Below are positions 53,714-63,274 of a stretch of DNA of 64,000 bases, one piece after another; position 1 is the stretch's first letter, and each line of letters opens with the position of its first letter. Made by a program: the position numbers and the translations under genes. The DNA is from Oscillospiraceae bacterium (GTDB lineage Bacteria; Bacillota; Clostridia; UMGS1810): assembly GCA_015068975.1 (NCBI GenBank), contig SVJM01000001.1:1-64000 (forward strand), in the 5' to 3' direction. A model generated the notes under the pieces. It was not told where the DNA came from and ran no database searches. It saw only the letters and a program-made list of their open reading frames with translations.

Positions 53714-53850
53714 TGGGCTGCAGCAAAATGAAAAAACGGTTCGGCGTGGAAACCGAACCCTACAAATTGTGTCATAAATATAATATGAACGTAATATATG
53801 TAGGGGACAGGTTCCATCCTGTCCCGAAAAAATCATTTTGCTACAGCCTA
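53714..53850. repeat. Inverted-repeat element carrying two GTAG-REPs
   Basis: TGGGCTGCAGCAAAATGA (53714-53731) and its near-perfect inverse (53833-53850, two differences) enclose two REPs: 53737-53762 on the minus strand (stem GGTTCGG/CCGAACC) and 53801-53826 on the plus strand (stem GGGACAGG/CCTGTCCC). It lies between the convergent SDR and corA genes. Confidence 0.8.
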
Positions 53851-53873
53851 TTTGTTTTGTGCAAGTTGATATT

Positions 53874-54812
53874 TTATTTAAAAAACTTACCCTTCACAAT
53901 CACAAGTGTAGTAATAAGCGCAATGATAATTGTAAGAAGTATTACAAATGGTATTCCCAATGGGCTTGTTGCAAAGGGAAGTCCCACCACGTTCATTCCG
54001 TAGAAGGATGTGATGATTGTAGGGATAGCCAGGATAATTGTGATTTCTGCAAGAACCTTCATAACGATATTTAAGTTGTTTGAGATAATAGACGCAAATG
54101 CATCCATAGTACCTGACAGGATGTTTGAATAGATATTACTCATTTCTATTGCCTGCTTAAGCTCAAGCAAAACATCATCCATTATATCCTCGTCTTCTTC
54201 ATACATTTTGATAAACTTACCTCTGGAAAGTCTCATAATGGTGGCTTCGTTACCCTTAAGTGATGTGGAGAAGTATACAAGGGATTTCTCTAAGTCAAGA
54301 AGCTGAATAAGCTCCTGATTTTTCATAGATTTTCTCAGCTGATTTTCCACATCCTTTGAGATCTTGTCAATCTGACGAAGGTACTGAAGGTATCGTACAG
54401 ACACCTTGTACAGAAGCTGCAGCACAAATCTTGTCTTAAAGCTTGTGCTGATACCCCTTGCCTTTCCTGAAGAAAGCTCACGTATGATGGAGTTTTCCTT
54501 AAGACATACAGTGATTATGTTATCACCTGTGACGATAATACCTATAGGCATTGTAGAATAAATTATGGCACCGTCAGAATTGGTGGCATAAGGAATATCC
54601 ACAGTGATAAGTGTAGCACCGTCCTCCTGATCGATGTGTGAAGTTTCTTCTTCATCAAGTGCACTTTTTATGAAGTCCGGCTCTATACCGGTATCTTTTA
54701 TGATTTTTTCAATTTCTTCCGGAGTAGGCGCTACTAAGTTTATCCAGCAGTCCTTTTCCAAAGTTTCGATTTCTTTTAATATCCCGTTTTCGCTTTTGTA
54801 GTAGTTAAGCAT
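53874..54812 (-). CDS. corA: CorA-family Mg2+/divalent cation transporter
   Basis: 312 residues. A long cytoplasmic N-terminal domain and helix precede two C-terminal membrane segments, with the signature GMN in FYGMNVVGLPF just after the first. It forms a pentameric Mg2+ channel at the membrane. Start ATG follows CAGGAGGTG. It is the last gene of a minus-strand run. Confidence 0.93.
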   Translation of the reverse strand: MLNYYKSENGILKEIETLEKDCWINLVAPTPEEIEKIIKDTGIEPDFIKSALDEEETSHIDQEDGATLITVDIPYATNSDGAIIYSTMPIGIIVTGDNIITVCLKENSIIRELSSGKARGISTSFKTRFVLQLLYKVSVRYLQYLRQIDKISKDVENQLRKSMKNQELIQLLDLEKSLVYFSTSLKGNEATIMRLSRGKFIKMYEEDEDIMDDVLLELKQAIEMSNIYSNILSGTMDAFASIISNNLNIVMKVLAEITIILAIPTIITSFYGMNVVGLPFATSPLGIPFVILLTIIIALITTLVIVKGKFFK

Positions 54813-54840
54813 TGGGGCACCTCCTGACTTAAGGTTTGTT

Positions 54841-55488
54841 TTATGAAAACAGTCCTACGACAATGTTATTTTCATACAAGAATGAAAGAATTTTTGATTT
54901 TGTGATAAATTCCACCACAGTTTCCATCTGGGGTGCAAATGAAAATGCTGCGATAATTGTAAGTATTACATACACCCACAATATACCTGTTATTATACCC
55001 ATAATCCCACCAAGAAATGAATTGAGTTGCTTAAGTATGGGCAATCCTGTCACAAGATCCAGGGCTTTGGTCAGGATTTTCAGTGCAAACTTTGTTACAA
55101 AAAACAACAAAACAAACACTGCTACACTGATGACTGTATTTGATATATTGTGAGAAAGAGTCTCTGCAATATCTATTACCGGTTTTGATTCACTTATACC
55201 TTTGATGAGAAAATCCGGCAGATTCAGCTCACTAAGAAGCATCTCCGGTGCCTCTGTGACGGGAGTAAGTATGAGATCGTATACTGACTTTTTGATTGAA
55301 ACACCAAGGTCTGATCTGAGAATCCACGAGGTGACCGGGTTTGCAAAGCAAAAGCATACGATAACCGTAATAAAGAATGACGCCGAGTGAAGAAGTGATC
55401 GGACAAATCCTCTCTTTATACCGATTACAGCAAAGATAATCAGTATAAGTGATGCTGTTATATCCGGAAGATAAGTAATAATATCCAT
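54841..55488 (-). CDS. CvpA-family membrane protein
   Basis: 215 residues with four to five membrane segments. The start LILIIFAVIGIKRGFVRSLL matches the CvpA family opening, and LPILKQLNSFLGGIMGIITG the conserved Gly-rich block. The family is linked to colicin V secretion in Escherichia coli, but its general role is unclear. The start is preceded by GGAGT. It lies between a DUF5711-like gene and corA. Confidence 0.85.
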   Translation of the reverse strand: MDIITYLPDITASLILIIFAVIGIKRGFVRSLLHSASFFITVIVCFCFANPVTSWILRSDLGVSIKKSVYDLILTPVTEAPEMLLSELNLPDFLIKGISESKPVIDIAETLSHNISNTVISVAVFVLLFFVTKFALKILTKALDLVTGLPILKQLNSFLGGIMGIITGILWVYVILTIIAAFSFAPQMETVVEFITKSKILSFLYENNIVVGLFS

Positions 55489-55504
55489 GGATAAAACTCC
55501 TTTT

Positions 55505-56650
55505 TTAGTCGATTTTTACACTGTGCAAAACATTGCCGGTAACGATTGCCGCATAATCAGAATCGCCAAAAAGCAATCCTTCTTTGATATCCTTTGCGAA
55601 TTTTATGTTGTTTATTTCCTTGCCCTTGCGGTTGATGATATGAATGGATTTTTTGTTTGTGACCAGTATTTTGCCGCCGGCAGAATCTATGCCTATGATA
55701 TCCTCTGAGTTGTCATATTCACCAGTTTTTTCACCGCTATAATTATAGATATGCACTACAGTCTTACCAAGAAGTGCCGATGAGGACAGGTTTGCCACTG
55801 CCACATAGTTATTGTTGATTGAATAATCAATAAGCTTTTCGCCTTCAAATGAAGTCTTCCATATTATTTCTCCCTTAGGTGACAGCATAATAAGATTGTC
55901 TGATGTGACAAGGAGTATTTTTGATGAAGAAATGTATTTTGTTTCAGCAATGAAGTTTGCGTCTATTTCTGTAGAAGAAACAGGCTTTTCTTCCGAAAAC
56001 TTAAATACTGTGAGCATATTCTTCTGACCTTCTTCTCCGAAGTGAAGTGTACTTGCCGCAAGAGTCTTGTTGTCAGGAGAAAGTGACATATCCAGTATGT
56101 AGCTGTCTGCTGAATGCCATTTGTATATTTCTTCGTCTTTACTATTGTATACAGTGATAAGCGCCTTATAGCCCTTCTCTTCAGTTGCAATGGCATAGTA
56201 GCCGTTTTTGTTGATTGTGGCAGTTATCACATTGTTGTTTAATTTGATTTCCTTCGGGTCTTTGATATCTCCCACAAAGGCAGTCTTTGAACTTGCAAAG
56301 AACTGGATATACTTGTCATTCTGAGAGTCAATCTGTGGCTTGGAGCCTGACTGATTGGCAAAGGTCTTTGTGTTCATTTTGTAGTCTGTTTGTATAAGAC
56401 CCTCTCCCGACATAAGAAATACCCTGTCTTCAACTCGGTTGAAATGTGTAGAAGCAGTGTCCTTCACCTTCAGCTCATATGCTACCGGTATATATTCGGG
56501 ATTAAAGAATCTGATTATGGAGTGGCGTATGGGTGGGTGAGCATTTATGTATAAGAGCCCTGCCATAACCAATATAAGAACAATGGATATTATCAGTGTC
56601 CTTATGGATGGTCTTCTGAATTTTATATTGGAAAAGAAATTCTTTTTCAT
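55505..56650 (-). CDS. DUF5711-like anchored beta-propeller protein
   Basis: 381 residues. One N-terminal membrane segment (TLIISIVLILVMAGLLYINA) is followed by an extracellular domain of repeated beta strands resembling a WD/PQQ-type propeller (for example ILDMSLSPDNKTLAASTLHF, NLIMLSPKGEIIWKTSFEGE). Similar proteins are encoded beside cvpA in Clostridia. Function unknown; probably envelope-associated. Confidence 0.75.
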   Translation of the reverse strand: MKKNFFSNIKFRRPSIRTLIISIVLILVMAGLLYINAHPPIRHSIIRFFNPEYIPVAYELKVKDTASTHFNRVEDRVFLMSGEGLIQTDYKMNTKTFANQSGSKPQIDSQNDKYIQFFASSKTAFVGDIKDPKEIKLNNNVITATINKNGYYAIATEEKGYKALITVYNSKDEEIYKWHSADSYILDMSLSPDNKTLAASTLHFGEEGQKNMLTVFKFSEEKPVSSTEIDANFIAETKYISSSKILLVTSDNLIMLSPKGEIIWKTSFEGEKLIDYSINNNYVAVANLSSSALLGKTVVHIYNYSGEKTGEYDNSEDIIGIDSAGGKILVTNKKSIHIINRKGKEINNIKFAKDIKEGLLFGDSDYAAIVTGNVLHSVKID

Positions 56651-56688
56651 TCTTATATTCTATCCTTTCGCAAAAGTTTTTTGAGATA

Positions 56689-57435
56689 TCAGAGCTTGTC
56701 TTCCTCATAGAATACTTCCCACAAATAAAGTCCCCTTGCAGGAGCGGTCACGCCTGCTTTTGTACGGTCTTTTGCTTCTATGATATCTTTTATTTCATCG
56801 GGACGAAATCTCCCCAAGCCTACACCCACAAGGGTGCCTGCGATTATTCTTACCATATTATACAGATACCCGTCTGCATTTATTGTGATCTCTATTATAC
56901 CATTGTTGTTTTCTACATTGAGGAAGTTTATATTTCTTCTTGTATCCTTCACCTGACAGCCTGCCGCCATAAAGGAATCGAAGGGATGATATCCCACAAG
57001 GTGCTTTGAAGCTTCTATCATCTTTTCCACATCAAGCTTTCTTGATATATACCACTGAAAGTCCCTTTTGAACACATCATATGATGAATTGTTTATGAAG
57101 TACTTATATGTTTTGGATTGAGTGTCAAACCGCGAGTTAAACTCTTCTCTTACTTCACCACAGGATAGTGCCACTATATCTGAGGGAAGCTTTGTATTAA
57201 GTGCAATTGCCACTCTGTCTGAGGGGATATTGCAGCTTGTGCAAAAGTTCATCACATACCTTCTTGCGTGGACTCCTGCATCTGTTCTTGAGCATCCCTG
57301 TACAGATATTTCTTCCTTCATTATTTCAGACAATGTCTTCTCCATTACTTCCTGAATGGTAATACAGCCTTCCTGTGTCTGATATCCGTGATAGCAGGTG
57401 CCGTCATATGAAATTGTGAGCATAAGATTTCTCAT
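56689..57435 (-). CDS. truA: tRNA pseudouridine(38-40) synthase TruA
   Basis: 248 residues. The catalytic aspartate is in CSRTDAGVHARRYV; MLTISYDGTCYHGYQTQEG opens the domain; YNMVRIIAGTLVGVGLGR is the conserved C-terminal block. The start is MRNLMLTIS after GGTGATATT; the ATG six codons upstream overlaps ecfT and has no ribosome binding site. truA after ecfA-ecfT is the usual Firmicute order. Confidence 0.95.
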   Translation of the reverse strand: MRNLMLTISYDGTCYHGYQTQEGCITIQEVMEKTLSEIMKEEISVQGCSRTDAGVHARRYVMNFCTSCNIPSDRVAIALNTKLPSDIVALSCGEVREEFNSRFDTQSKTYKYFINNSSYDVFKRDFQWYISRKLDVEKMIEASKHLVGYHPFDSFMAAGCQVKDTRRNINFLNVENNNGIIEITINADGYLYNMVRIIAGTLVGVGLGRFRPDEIKDIIEAKDRTKAGVTAPARGLYLWEVFYEEDKL

Positions 57436-57449
57436 AATATCACCAAAAA

Positions 57450-58268
57450 TCAAAACAAAATACTAAGCACTATTACACCTGATGTAAAGAGCACTATAAA
57501 CAAAGCTGCTATAAGGTCCTTATTTGTAGCCTTTAGCTCTCTCAGCCTTGTCCTTCCGTCTCCGCCTCTGTATAAGCGACATTCCATAGCAGTTGCCAAT
57601 TCATCTGCGCGGCGGAATGATGAAATAAACAGCGGTACAAAAATAGGTATCATTGCCTTTATCTTCTTTATGATGCCACCTGTATCAAAGTCTGCACCTC
57701 TTGCACTCTGAGCCTTGATGATTTTGTCAGTTTCTTCAATGAGAGTAGGTATAAATCTCATTGCGATGGTCATCATCATAGCAAGTTCATGAGCAGGCAC
57801 ACCCACTTTTTTGAATGGAGAGAGAAGTCGCTCTATGCCATCTGTGAGCACTATAGGTGAGGTGGTAAAGGTAAGCACACTTGTGCCCAGCACAAGAAAT
57901 ATAATTCTTATTGCCATTTTTATACTTAAGATAAGACCTTCTTTGCTTACCTTTATAAATCCGTATTCAAGCTTATAGCCAAAAAGTGCTACAGTTTCGC
58001 CCTTTGTCATAAGGATATTAAGTATAGCTGTAAAAAATATCAGAAACAACAAAGGCTTAAGACCCTTTATATACATTCTGAAGGGCACTTTTGAAAGTGC
58101 AATTATAATAAATGTAAAGCCTGTCAGAAGTGCATAGGACCATACATTTGTGCAAACAAAAATCAGTATCACATATATAAGTGTGAATAAGATTTTTGTG
58201 CGTGGGTCAAGAGCATGGATGAAGGATTTGGCAGGGAAAAACTGCCCGATGGTAATATCTCTCATCAT
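57450..58268 (-). CDS. ecfT: ECF transporter transmembrane subunit EcfT
   Basis: 272 residues with about five to six membrane segments. The start [20 protein letters not shown] and DPRTKI are the family opening; the coupling-helix motif is [11 protein letters not shown], with a second near [19 protein letters not shown]. It couples the ATPase to vitamin-binding S-components. The start ATG overlaps the ecfA stop (ATGA) and follows GGGGGTGG. Confidence 0.94.
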   Translation of the reverse strand: MMRDITIGQFFPAKSFIHALDPRTKILFTLIYVILIFVCTNVWSYALLTGFTFIIIALSKVPFRMYIKGLKPLLFLIFFTAILNILMTKGETVALFGYKLEYGFIKVSKEGLILSIKMAIRIIFLVLGTSVLTFTTSPIVLTDGIERLLSPFKKVGVPAHELAMMMTIAMRFIPTLIEETDKIIKAQSARGADFDTGGIIKKIKAMIPIFVPLFISSFRRADELATAMECRLYRGGDGRTRLRELKATNKDLIAALFIVLFTSGVIVLSILF

Positions 58269-60019
58269 AATAGCCCACCCCCTTTTAAAAAGGCACACAA
58301 AACTTCTGTGGCGTAGTTGACTGTATACACGTCAAGGGGGACATTGAGCCCTTTTTCTTTAAGTATGCCGAAAAGCAGACTTACTTCAGGTACATTCAGT
58401 CCTATATCCTGAAGCATGGAAGTGTTTTTGAACACTTCTGCTACAGTGTTTTGCATAACCAGTTCGCCTTCGTTCATCACGATAACGGAATCTGCGGTTT
58501 TTGCCACATCTTCCATAGAGTGAGAGACAGTGATGACGGTTATGTTTTCTTCTTTGTTTATCAGCTTTAATTTTTCCAGTATATCATCCCTGCCCTTAGG
58601 GTCAAGTCCTGCGCAAGGCTCATCGAGAATAATGATAGACGGCTTCATTGCAAGTACTCCTGCAATTGCCACACGTCTCTTTTGTCCGCCGGAAAGCTCA
58701 AAGGGACTTTTTTGAAGGTGTTTTTCTTTAAGTCCCACCATTTCTGCCGCATGGGTTACAAGTGTGTGGATTTCTTCGTCAGATTTACCCATATTTTTTG
58801 GTCCGTAGGCAATATCCTTGTATACAGTTTCTTCGAATAGCTGATACTCAGGATACTGAAATACCAAGCCTACTTTTCTGCGGATAGCTTTCATATCGGT
58901 GTTTTTGTCTGTGACAGACATTCCGTCTACGTATATACTTCCTTCACTTGCCTTCATAAGACCGTTAAGGTGCTGAATAAGAGTGGACTTACCTGAGCCG
59001 GTATGTCCTATTATTCCCACGAAGCTTCCTTTCTTTACAGAAAAGGAGATGTTTTTGAGGGCTACTTTTTCAAAAGGAGATTTCTCCTGATATATGTGGG
59101 ACAGATTTTCTACCTTTATGATATCTTCTTTTGTATTCCATATATCCTCTTTCTTTTTTATATGAGAAAGATCAGGGAAAGGAAGTGAAGGAGAAGCAAT
59201 TTTCATTATCTCATTTGCACATTCCTCTACTGTTATTACTGTTTCGGGGATATTTATCCCTCTTTTGTTAAGCTCATGGCAAAGCCTTGTTACCTGAGGA
59301 GTGTCAAGGCCAAGCTCTATCATCTTTTCCACATTTGAAAAAGTATTTCTGGGAGTGTCATCAGATACGATTTCTCCCGAATTCATTATAACAATTCTGT
59401 CAGACTGAGCCGCTTCGTCCATATTGTGAGTGATAAGCACAATGGTGATGCCCATTTCTTTGTTGAGCTTTTTGATGGTTTTGAGCACATCACGTCTTCC
59501 TATAGGGTCAAGCATAGCTGTAGGCTCATCAAAGACGATAGTTTTTGGTCGCATAGCGATGACACCTGCAATTGCCACCTTTTGTTTCTGTCCCCCTGAC
59601 AGTCTGTGTGGGGCATAGGAAGCATATTTAGAAAGACCTACGGTTTTTAAGGCATCGTCTACTCTCTGCCTTATTTCCTTTGGCTCTATTCCTAAGTTTT
59701 CGCAGGCAAAAGCCACATCCTCTTCCACAATGGTTGCTACAATCTGATTGTCGGGATTCTGAAATACAAAGGCAGTATTTTGTCTTATATCCCAGAGCCT
59801 GTCTGCATCAGAAGTATCAATGCCTGATACATATACCTTGCCGCCTGTAGGCAGAAGGATAGCGTTCATATGCTTTGCCAGTGTGGATTTGCCTGAGCCG
59901 TTGTGGCCTAATATGCACACAAACTCGCCCTTTTTTATTTCAAGGTCAATTCCGTCAAGTATTAACTTTTCGTTATCTTCTGCCCTGTATTTAAAGGACA
60001 GGTTTTCTGTTTTTATCAA
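58265..60019 (-). CDS. ecfA: Fused energy-coupling factor ATPase EcfA1-EcfA2
   Basis: 584 residues with two complete ABC ATPase domains in one chain. Domain 1: Walker [10 protein letters not shown], signature [15 protein letters not shown], Walker [13 protein letters not shown]. Domain 2: Walker [10 protein letters not shown], signature [15 protein letters not shown], Walker [13 protein letters not shown]. In most Firmicutes these are two adjacent genes. The start is taken as TTG ([12 protein letters not shown]) after AGAAGGTC; the ATGs further upstream lie within a palindromic repeat arm and encode unconserved residues. It powers vitamin/cofactor uptake with EcfT. Confidence 0.9.
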   Translation of the reverse strand: MIKTENLSFKYRAEDNEKLILDGIDLEIKKGEFVCILGHNGSGKSTLAKHMNAILLPTGGKVYVSGIDTSDADRLWDIRQNTAFVFQNPDNQIVATIVEEDVAFACENLGIEPKEIRQRVDDALKTVGLSKYASYAPHRLSGGQKQKVAIAGVIAMRPKTIVFDEPTAMLDPIGRRDVLKTIKKLNKEMGITIVLITHNMDEAAQSDRIVIMNSGEIVSDDTPRNTFSNVEKMIELGLDTPQVTRLCHELNKRGINIPETVITVEECANEIMKIASPSLPFPDLSHIKKKEDIWNTKEDIIKVENLSHIYQEKSPFEKVALKNISFSVKKGSFVGIIGHTGSGKSTLIQHLNGLMKASEGSIYVDGMSVTDKNTDMKAIRRKVGLVFQYPEYQLFEETVYKDIAYGPKNMGKSDEEIHTLVTHAAEMVGLKEKHLQKSPFELSGGQKRRVAIAGVLAMKPSIIILDEPCAGLDPKGRDDILEKLKLINKEENITVITVSHSMEDVAKTADSVIVMNEGELVMQNTVAEVFKNTSMLQDIGLNVPEVSLLFGILKEKGLNVPLDVYTVNYATEVLCAFLKGGGLL

Positions 60020-60062
60020 TGCTGAGACCTTCTTTGTAAATTTATGATTTGGGTTAGTGAGT

Positions 60063-60223
60063 AAATTCACCAATATCATTAAGTTAAGCAATATATTTCC
60101 ATCGTCATTCTGAGCGAAGCCGTAGGCAAAGTCGAAGAATCTTAAGCAAATGAGTGAGATCCTTCGATGCGCTTCGCTTACTCAGGATGACAAATTCTTA
60201 ACTTAATGATATTGGTAAATTCA
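60063..60223. repeat. Long imperfect hairpin element with GTCATTCTGAGCGAAGC core
   Basis: The outer arms share ACCAATATCATTAAGTTAAG and its exact inverse (about 60069-60088 and 60197-60216). Inside, GTCATTCTGAGCGAAGC (60104-60120) is opposed by GCTTCGCTTACTCAGGATGAC split as GCTTCGCT and CTCAGGATGAC (60171-60191). The CATTCTGAGCGAAG motif is a dispersed repeat seen in many bacterial genomes. It lies between the methyltransferase gene and ecfA. Confidence 0.75.
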
Positions 60224-60252
60224 TCCCCTGCTTTTTGCGTTCCGGGGCATTT

Positions 60253-61122
60253 TTACATTTCGTTAATCCAGCGGGTTGCTGCACCACATGGTAAATACAA
60301 TCCCGATGCCTTTATCGGTATTGCTATTTCGTCATTTGTTACAATTCCGCCAAACTTTTTCTTCACAGTCAGGCTTATAAGGTTTGATATAATAGTGGAT
60401 GAAACTCCCGATGTGTATGAATTTACTATCATAAACAACGGATCATCACTAAGTATGTCTATACAGGAGCTTATGAGCCCGTAAAGCTCATTTTCAAGCT
60501 TCCATACTTCGCCATTTGGTCCTCTTCCATAGGAGGGAGGGTCCATAATGATGGCATCGTATTTATTGCCTCGTCTGTGCTCTCTCTGCACAAACTTAAT
60601 TACATCATCTACGATATATCTTACAGGTTTTTCTCTTAAGTTACTCAAAGTGGCATTATCCTTTGCCCATGTAACCATACCCTTTGCCGCATCCACATGG
60701 CACACAGATGCACCTGCAGCTGCCGCAGCAAGAGTAGCACCGCCTGTATATGCAAAAAGGTTCAACACCTTTATATCTCTTCCTGCATTTTTTATCTTAT
60801 CATCAATGAAGTCCCAGTTTGCCGCCTGTTCAGGGAAAAGTCCTGTATGCTTAAAGCCTGTAGGCTTCACGTTAAAGGTAAGGTCTCTGTATGAGATTTT
60901 CCACCCGTCAGGGAGCTTCTTGTAAAATTCCCACTCGCCGCCACCTGATCTGCTTCTGTGGTAGTGGGCATCAGCCTTGTCCCACAAGGATGGGTTGCTT
61001 TTTTCTTTCCATATTACCTGTGGGTCGGGACGACGGAGGATAATATCCCCCCATCTTTCCAGTTTTTCGCCATCTGCACAGTCCAGAAGCTCATAGTCTT
61101 TCCATTTATCTGCCAAAAGCAT
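60253..61122 (-). CDS. Class I SAM-dependent methyltransferase (RlmI/RlmK-like C-terminal domain)
   Basis: 289 residues. LFPEQAANWDFIDDKI precedes motif I VLNLFAYTGGATLAAAAAG; motif IV is IIMDPPSYGRGPNGEVW. This is the catalytic domain of 23S rRNA cytosine methyltransferases (COG1092), without the N-terminal PUA domain those enzymes usually carry. Target not certain. Start ATG follows GGTGAT. It lies 18 bases after topB. Confidence 0.88.
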   Translation of the reverse strand: MLLADKWKDYELLDCADGEKLERWGDIILRRPDPQVIWKEKSNPSLWDKADAHYHRSRSGGGEWEFYKKLPDGWKISYRDLTFNVKPTGFKHTGLFPEQAANWDFIDDKIKNAGRDIKVLNLFAYTGGATLAAAAAGASVCHVDAAKGMVTWAKDNATLSNLREKPVRYIVDDVIKFVQREHRRGNKYDAIIMDPPSYGRGPNGEVWKLENELYGLISSCIDILSDDPLFMIVNSYTSGVSSTIISNLISLTVKKKFGGIVTNDEIAIPIKASGLYLPCGAATRWINEM

Positions 61123-61140
61123 AATTTATCACCCGATTTT

Positions 61141-63240
61141 CTAAAATTCAAATACTGTTTTTCCGTTTTCCAGTTTAAGATATGCAGAAAAGGTCTTTCC
61201 CGTTCTGTTTGAGAGAAATCCCTCGATTTTTTCTGTTTTTCCTTTTTCCAGAAGGCTTCTCGCGTGGGATTTGGCAATTACTCTGTTGCATATTACACCG
61301 CTTATGGTGAACTTACACCCGTCACGATACCCTGAGCATCCATATCCGAACTTAGTCCTTACAACATCCTTCTGACATACAGGGCATTTGCCCACCACAT
61401 CACCGAAGAAACCGTCATCTGTATCAAAGGCGTATTCCTTTTGTTCTTTCTTTTTGAATACTTCTGCGATTTCTTCCTTTGCAATATTAAGGCTGTCATT
61501 TACAGTGAATTCTCCCCTGTACACCTTCTTCAAAGCCTTACCCATTTCTGCAGTTTTGAATTTGTCCATACTGATATTCATTCTTTTTAAGGATTCAATA
61601 AGGTATTCTCCGTCAGGGAGGATAGTATAGACGTCCTTTTTGAGCATTATGTAGCCTGAGTTTCTGGCATTGTCGATTATTCCTGTTCTTGTGGCTTCAG
61701 TGCCAAGCTCAAGACCTTCAAATATTGCCTTGTATTCTTCTTCGTCATTTTCATTATCAGTATTCTGCTTTTCTTCCTTGAAGGGATTTTTCAGATAATT
61801 GTTAAGTGTTTCTATAGTATAGTGCTTTGGTGGTGAGGTTTCCTTTTCCACAGGCTTGAAGTTTACATTTACTATGTCGCCCTTTTCAAGAGGAGGAAGG
61901 ATTTTGTCCTTTTTTGCATAGTCGTCGTATTTTGTCCAGCCGGGCTGAGCGATGACAGTGCCCTTTAAGGAAAATTCCTCTTTGTCACCAAGCTTGATTG
62001 TGATTTCTGTTTTTTCTGTTTTACATTCTTCACTGCAGAATACTGCCACAAATCTTCTCATTATTGTGGAGTATACAATGAAGGATTGCTCGTCAAGGTC
62101 GGTCTTTTTTGGTATTTTATGTGTAGGGGTAAGAGCCGAGTGGGATTCTATTTTGGAGTCATCGAAGATAGTCTTTTTGAACTTAAATTCCACAGGGTAT
62201 CCAAGCCCCTTTACCGCCTGCAAGATATTTTTCACTTTGCCCTGTTCAGCAGTAGCAAGGTATTCCGAGTTGGTTCTTGGATATGTGACATATCCCTTCT
62301 CATACAGATCCTGAACGATTTTTAAGCTGTCAGCCATAGACATTTTGTATTTTTTGCCAAGCACATTCTGAAGCTTTGTAAGGGAATAAAGTTTGCCGGG
62401 GTTAAGTGTGTCGGTTTTTTTCTTCACCTGAGTTACAATTGCCTGTTGGCTGTTGTATATATTGCATATTTCCTGAGCTTTGTTAAGGTCTTTCTTTTCG
62501 AATTTATTTTTTGAATTAAGCTCGATTTTTTCGCCTTTGGTTTCTTCTGTTGACTGGATTGCATAGTAGATATCAGGCACAAAGTTTTTTATTGCCATAT
62601 CTCTGTCATAAATCGCCTTGACTATAGGCACAATGACTCTTCCTACTCTTAAGAGTGTACCGGATTTTAGTGTGGCATATCTTGTTAAGTTTACTCCGTA
62701 GAGCCAGTCTGCATACATTCTTGCAAAGCCTTCGTTTGCAAGGCACTGGTATTCTGATTCATCCTTCATTTCCGAAAGAGCTTCTCTGATGGTTTCGTTT
62801 GTCTGGTCGGGAAGCCACAGACGAAGGAAGGTCTTTTCCTTTTTAAGAGCATTTGACACACAGAGCCTTACGATGATTTCACCTTCTCTGTCCGAGTCGC
62901 CTGCGTTGATGATAGCATCCACGTCCTCGCGGTTGCAAAGGGTCTTTATTACATTAAACTGATTTACCACACCCTGATCAACGGATTTGGTTTTTTGGTC
63001 TTTTTTTAGTCCGAATTTGAATTTATCGGGAAAGCATGGGATATTTTCCATAGTCCATCTTCCGCTTCCGTCGGGGGATGGGTTGTATTCTTCAATGTCT
63101 GCAAGGGTAAACAGATGCCCGAAAGCCCATGTGACAATATATCCGTTTCCTTCGAAGTAGCCGTTGGCTCTTTTCATATTACCGATGGCAGAGGTAATAT
63201 TTCTTGCAAGGCTTGGCTTTTCTGCTATGATGAGTTTCAA
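61141..63240 (-). CDS. topB: DNA topoisomerase III (type IA)
   Basis: 699 residues. The TOPRIM domain begins KLIIAEKPSLARNITSAIG with INAGDSDREGE; the active-site tyrosine is in YVTYPRTNSEYL (near residue 320); HSALTPTHKIP follows; a C-terminal Cys4 zinc element is CPVCQKDVVRTKFGYGC. It decatenates and relaxes negatively supercoiled DNA. The start is TTG, eight bases after GGAGG; the family begins with the same residues. Confidence 0.95.
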   Translation of the reverse strand: MKLIIAEKPSLARNITSAIGNMKRANGYFEGNGYIVTWAFGHLFTLADIEEYNPSPDGSGRWTMENIPCFPDKFKFGLKKDQKTKSVDQGVVNQFNVIKTLCNREDVDAIINAGDSDREGEIIVRLCVSNALKKEKTFLRLWLPDQTNETIREALSEMKDESEYQCLANEGFARMYADWLYGVNLTRYATLKSGTLLRVGRVIVPIVKAIYDRDMAIKNFVPDIYYAIQSTEETKGEKIELNSKNKFEKKDLNKAQEICNIYNSQQAIVTQVKKKTDTLNPGKLYSLTKLQNVLGKKYKMSMADSLKIVQDLYEKGYVTYPRTNSEYLATAEQGKVKNILQAVKGLGYPVEFKFKKTIFDDSKIESHSALTPTHKIPKKTDLDEQSFIVYSTIMRRFVAVFCSEECKTEKTEITIKLGDKEEFSLKGTVIAQPGWTKYDDYAKKDKILPPLEKGDIVNVNFKPVEKETSPPKHYTIETLNNYLKNPFKEEKQNTDNENDEEEYKAIFEGLELGTEATRTGIIDNARNSGYIMLKKDVYTILPDGEYLIESLKRMNISMDKFKTAEMGKALKKVYRGEFTVNDSLNIAKEEIAEVFKKKEQKEYAFDTDDGFFGDVVGKCPVCQKDVVRTKFGYGCSGYRDGCKFTISGVICNRVIAKSHARSLLEKGKTEKIEGFLSNRTGKTFSAYLKLENGKTVFEF

Positions 63241-63274
63241 AATAATTACCTCCTTTTAAGAATTTTATACTAAA

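Noticed and set aside
60020-60091. An N-terminal extension of EcfA from upstream ATG codons
   Set aside because: These codons fall in the arm of a palindromic repeat and encode unconserved residues; the TTG at 60019 has a ribosome binding site and matches the family start.
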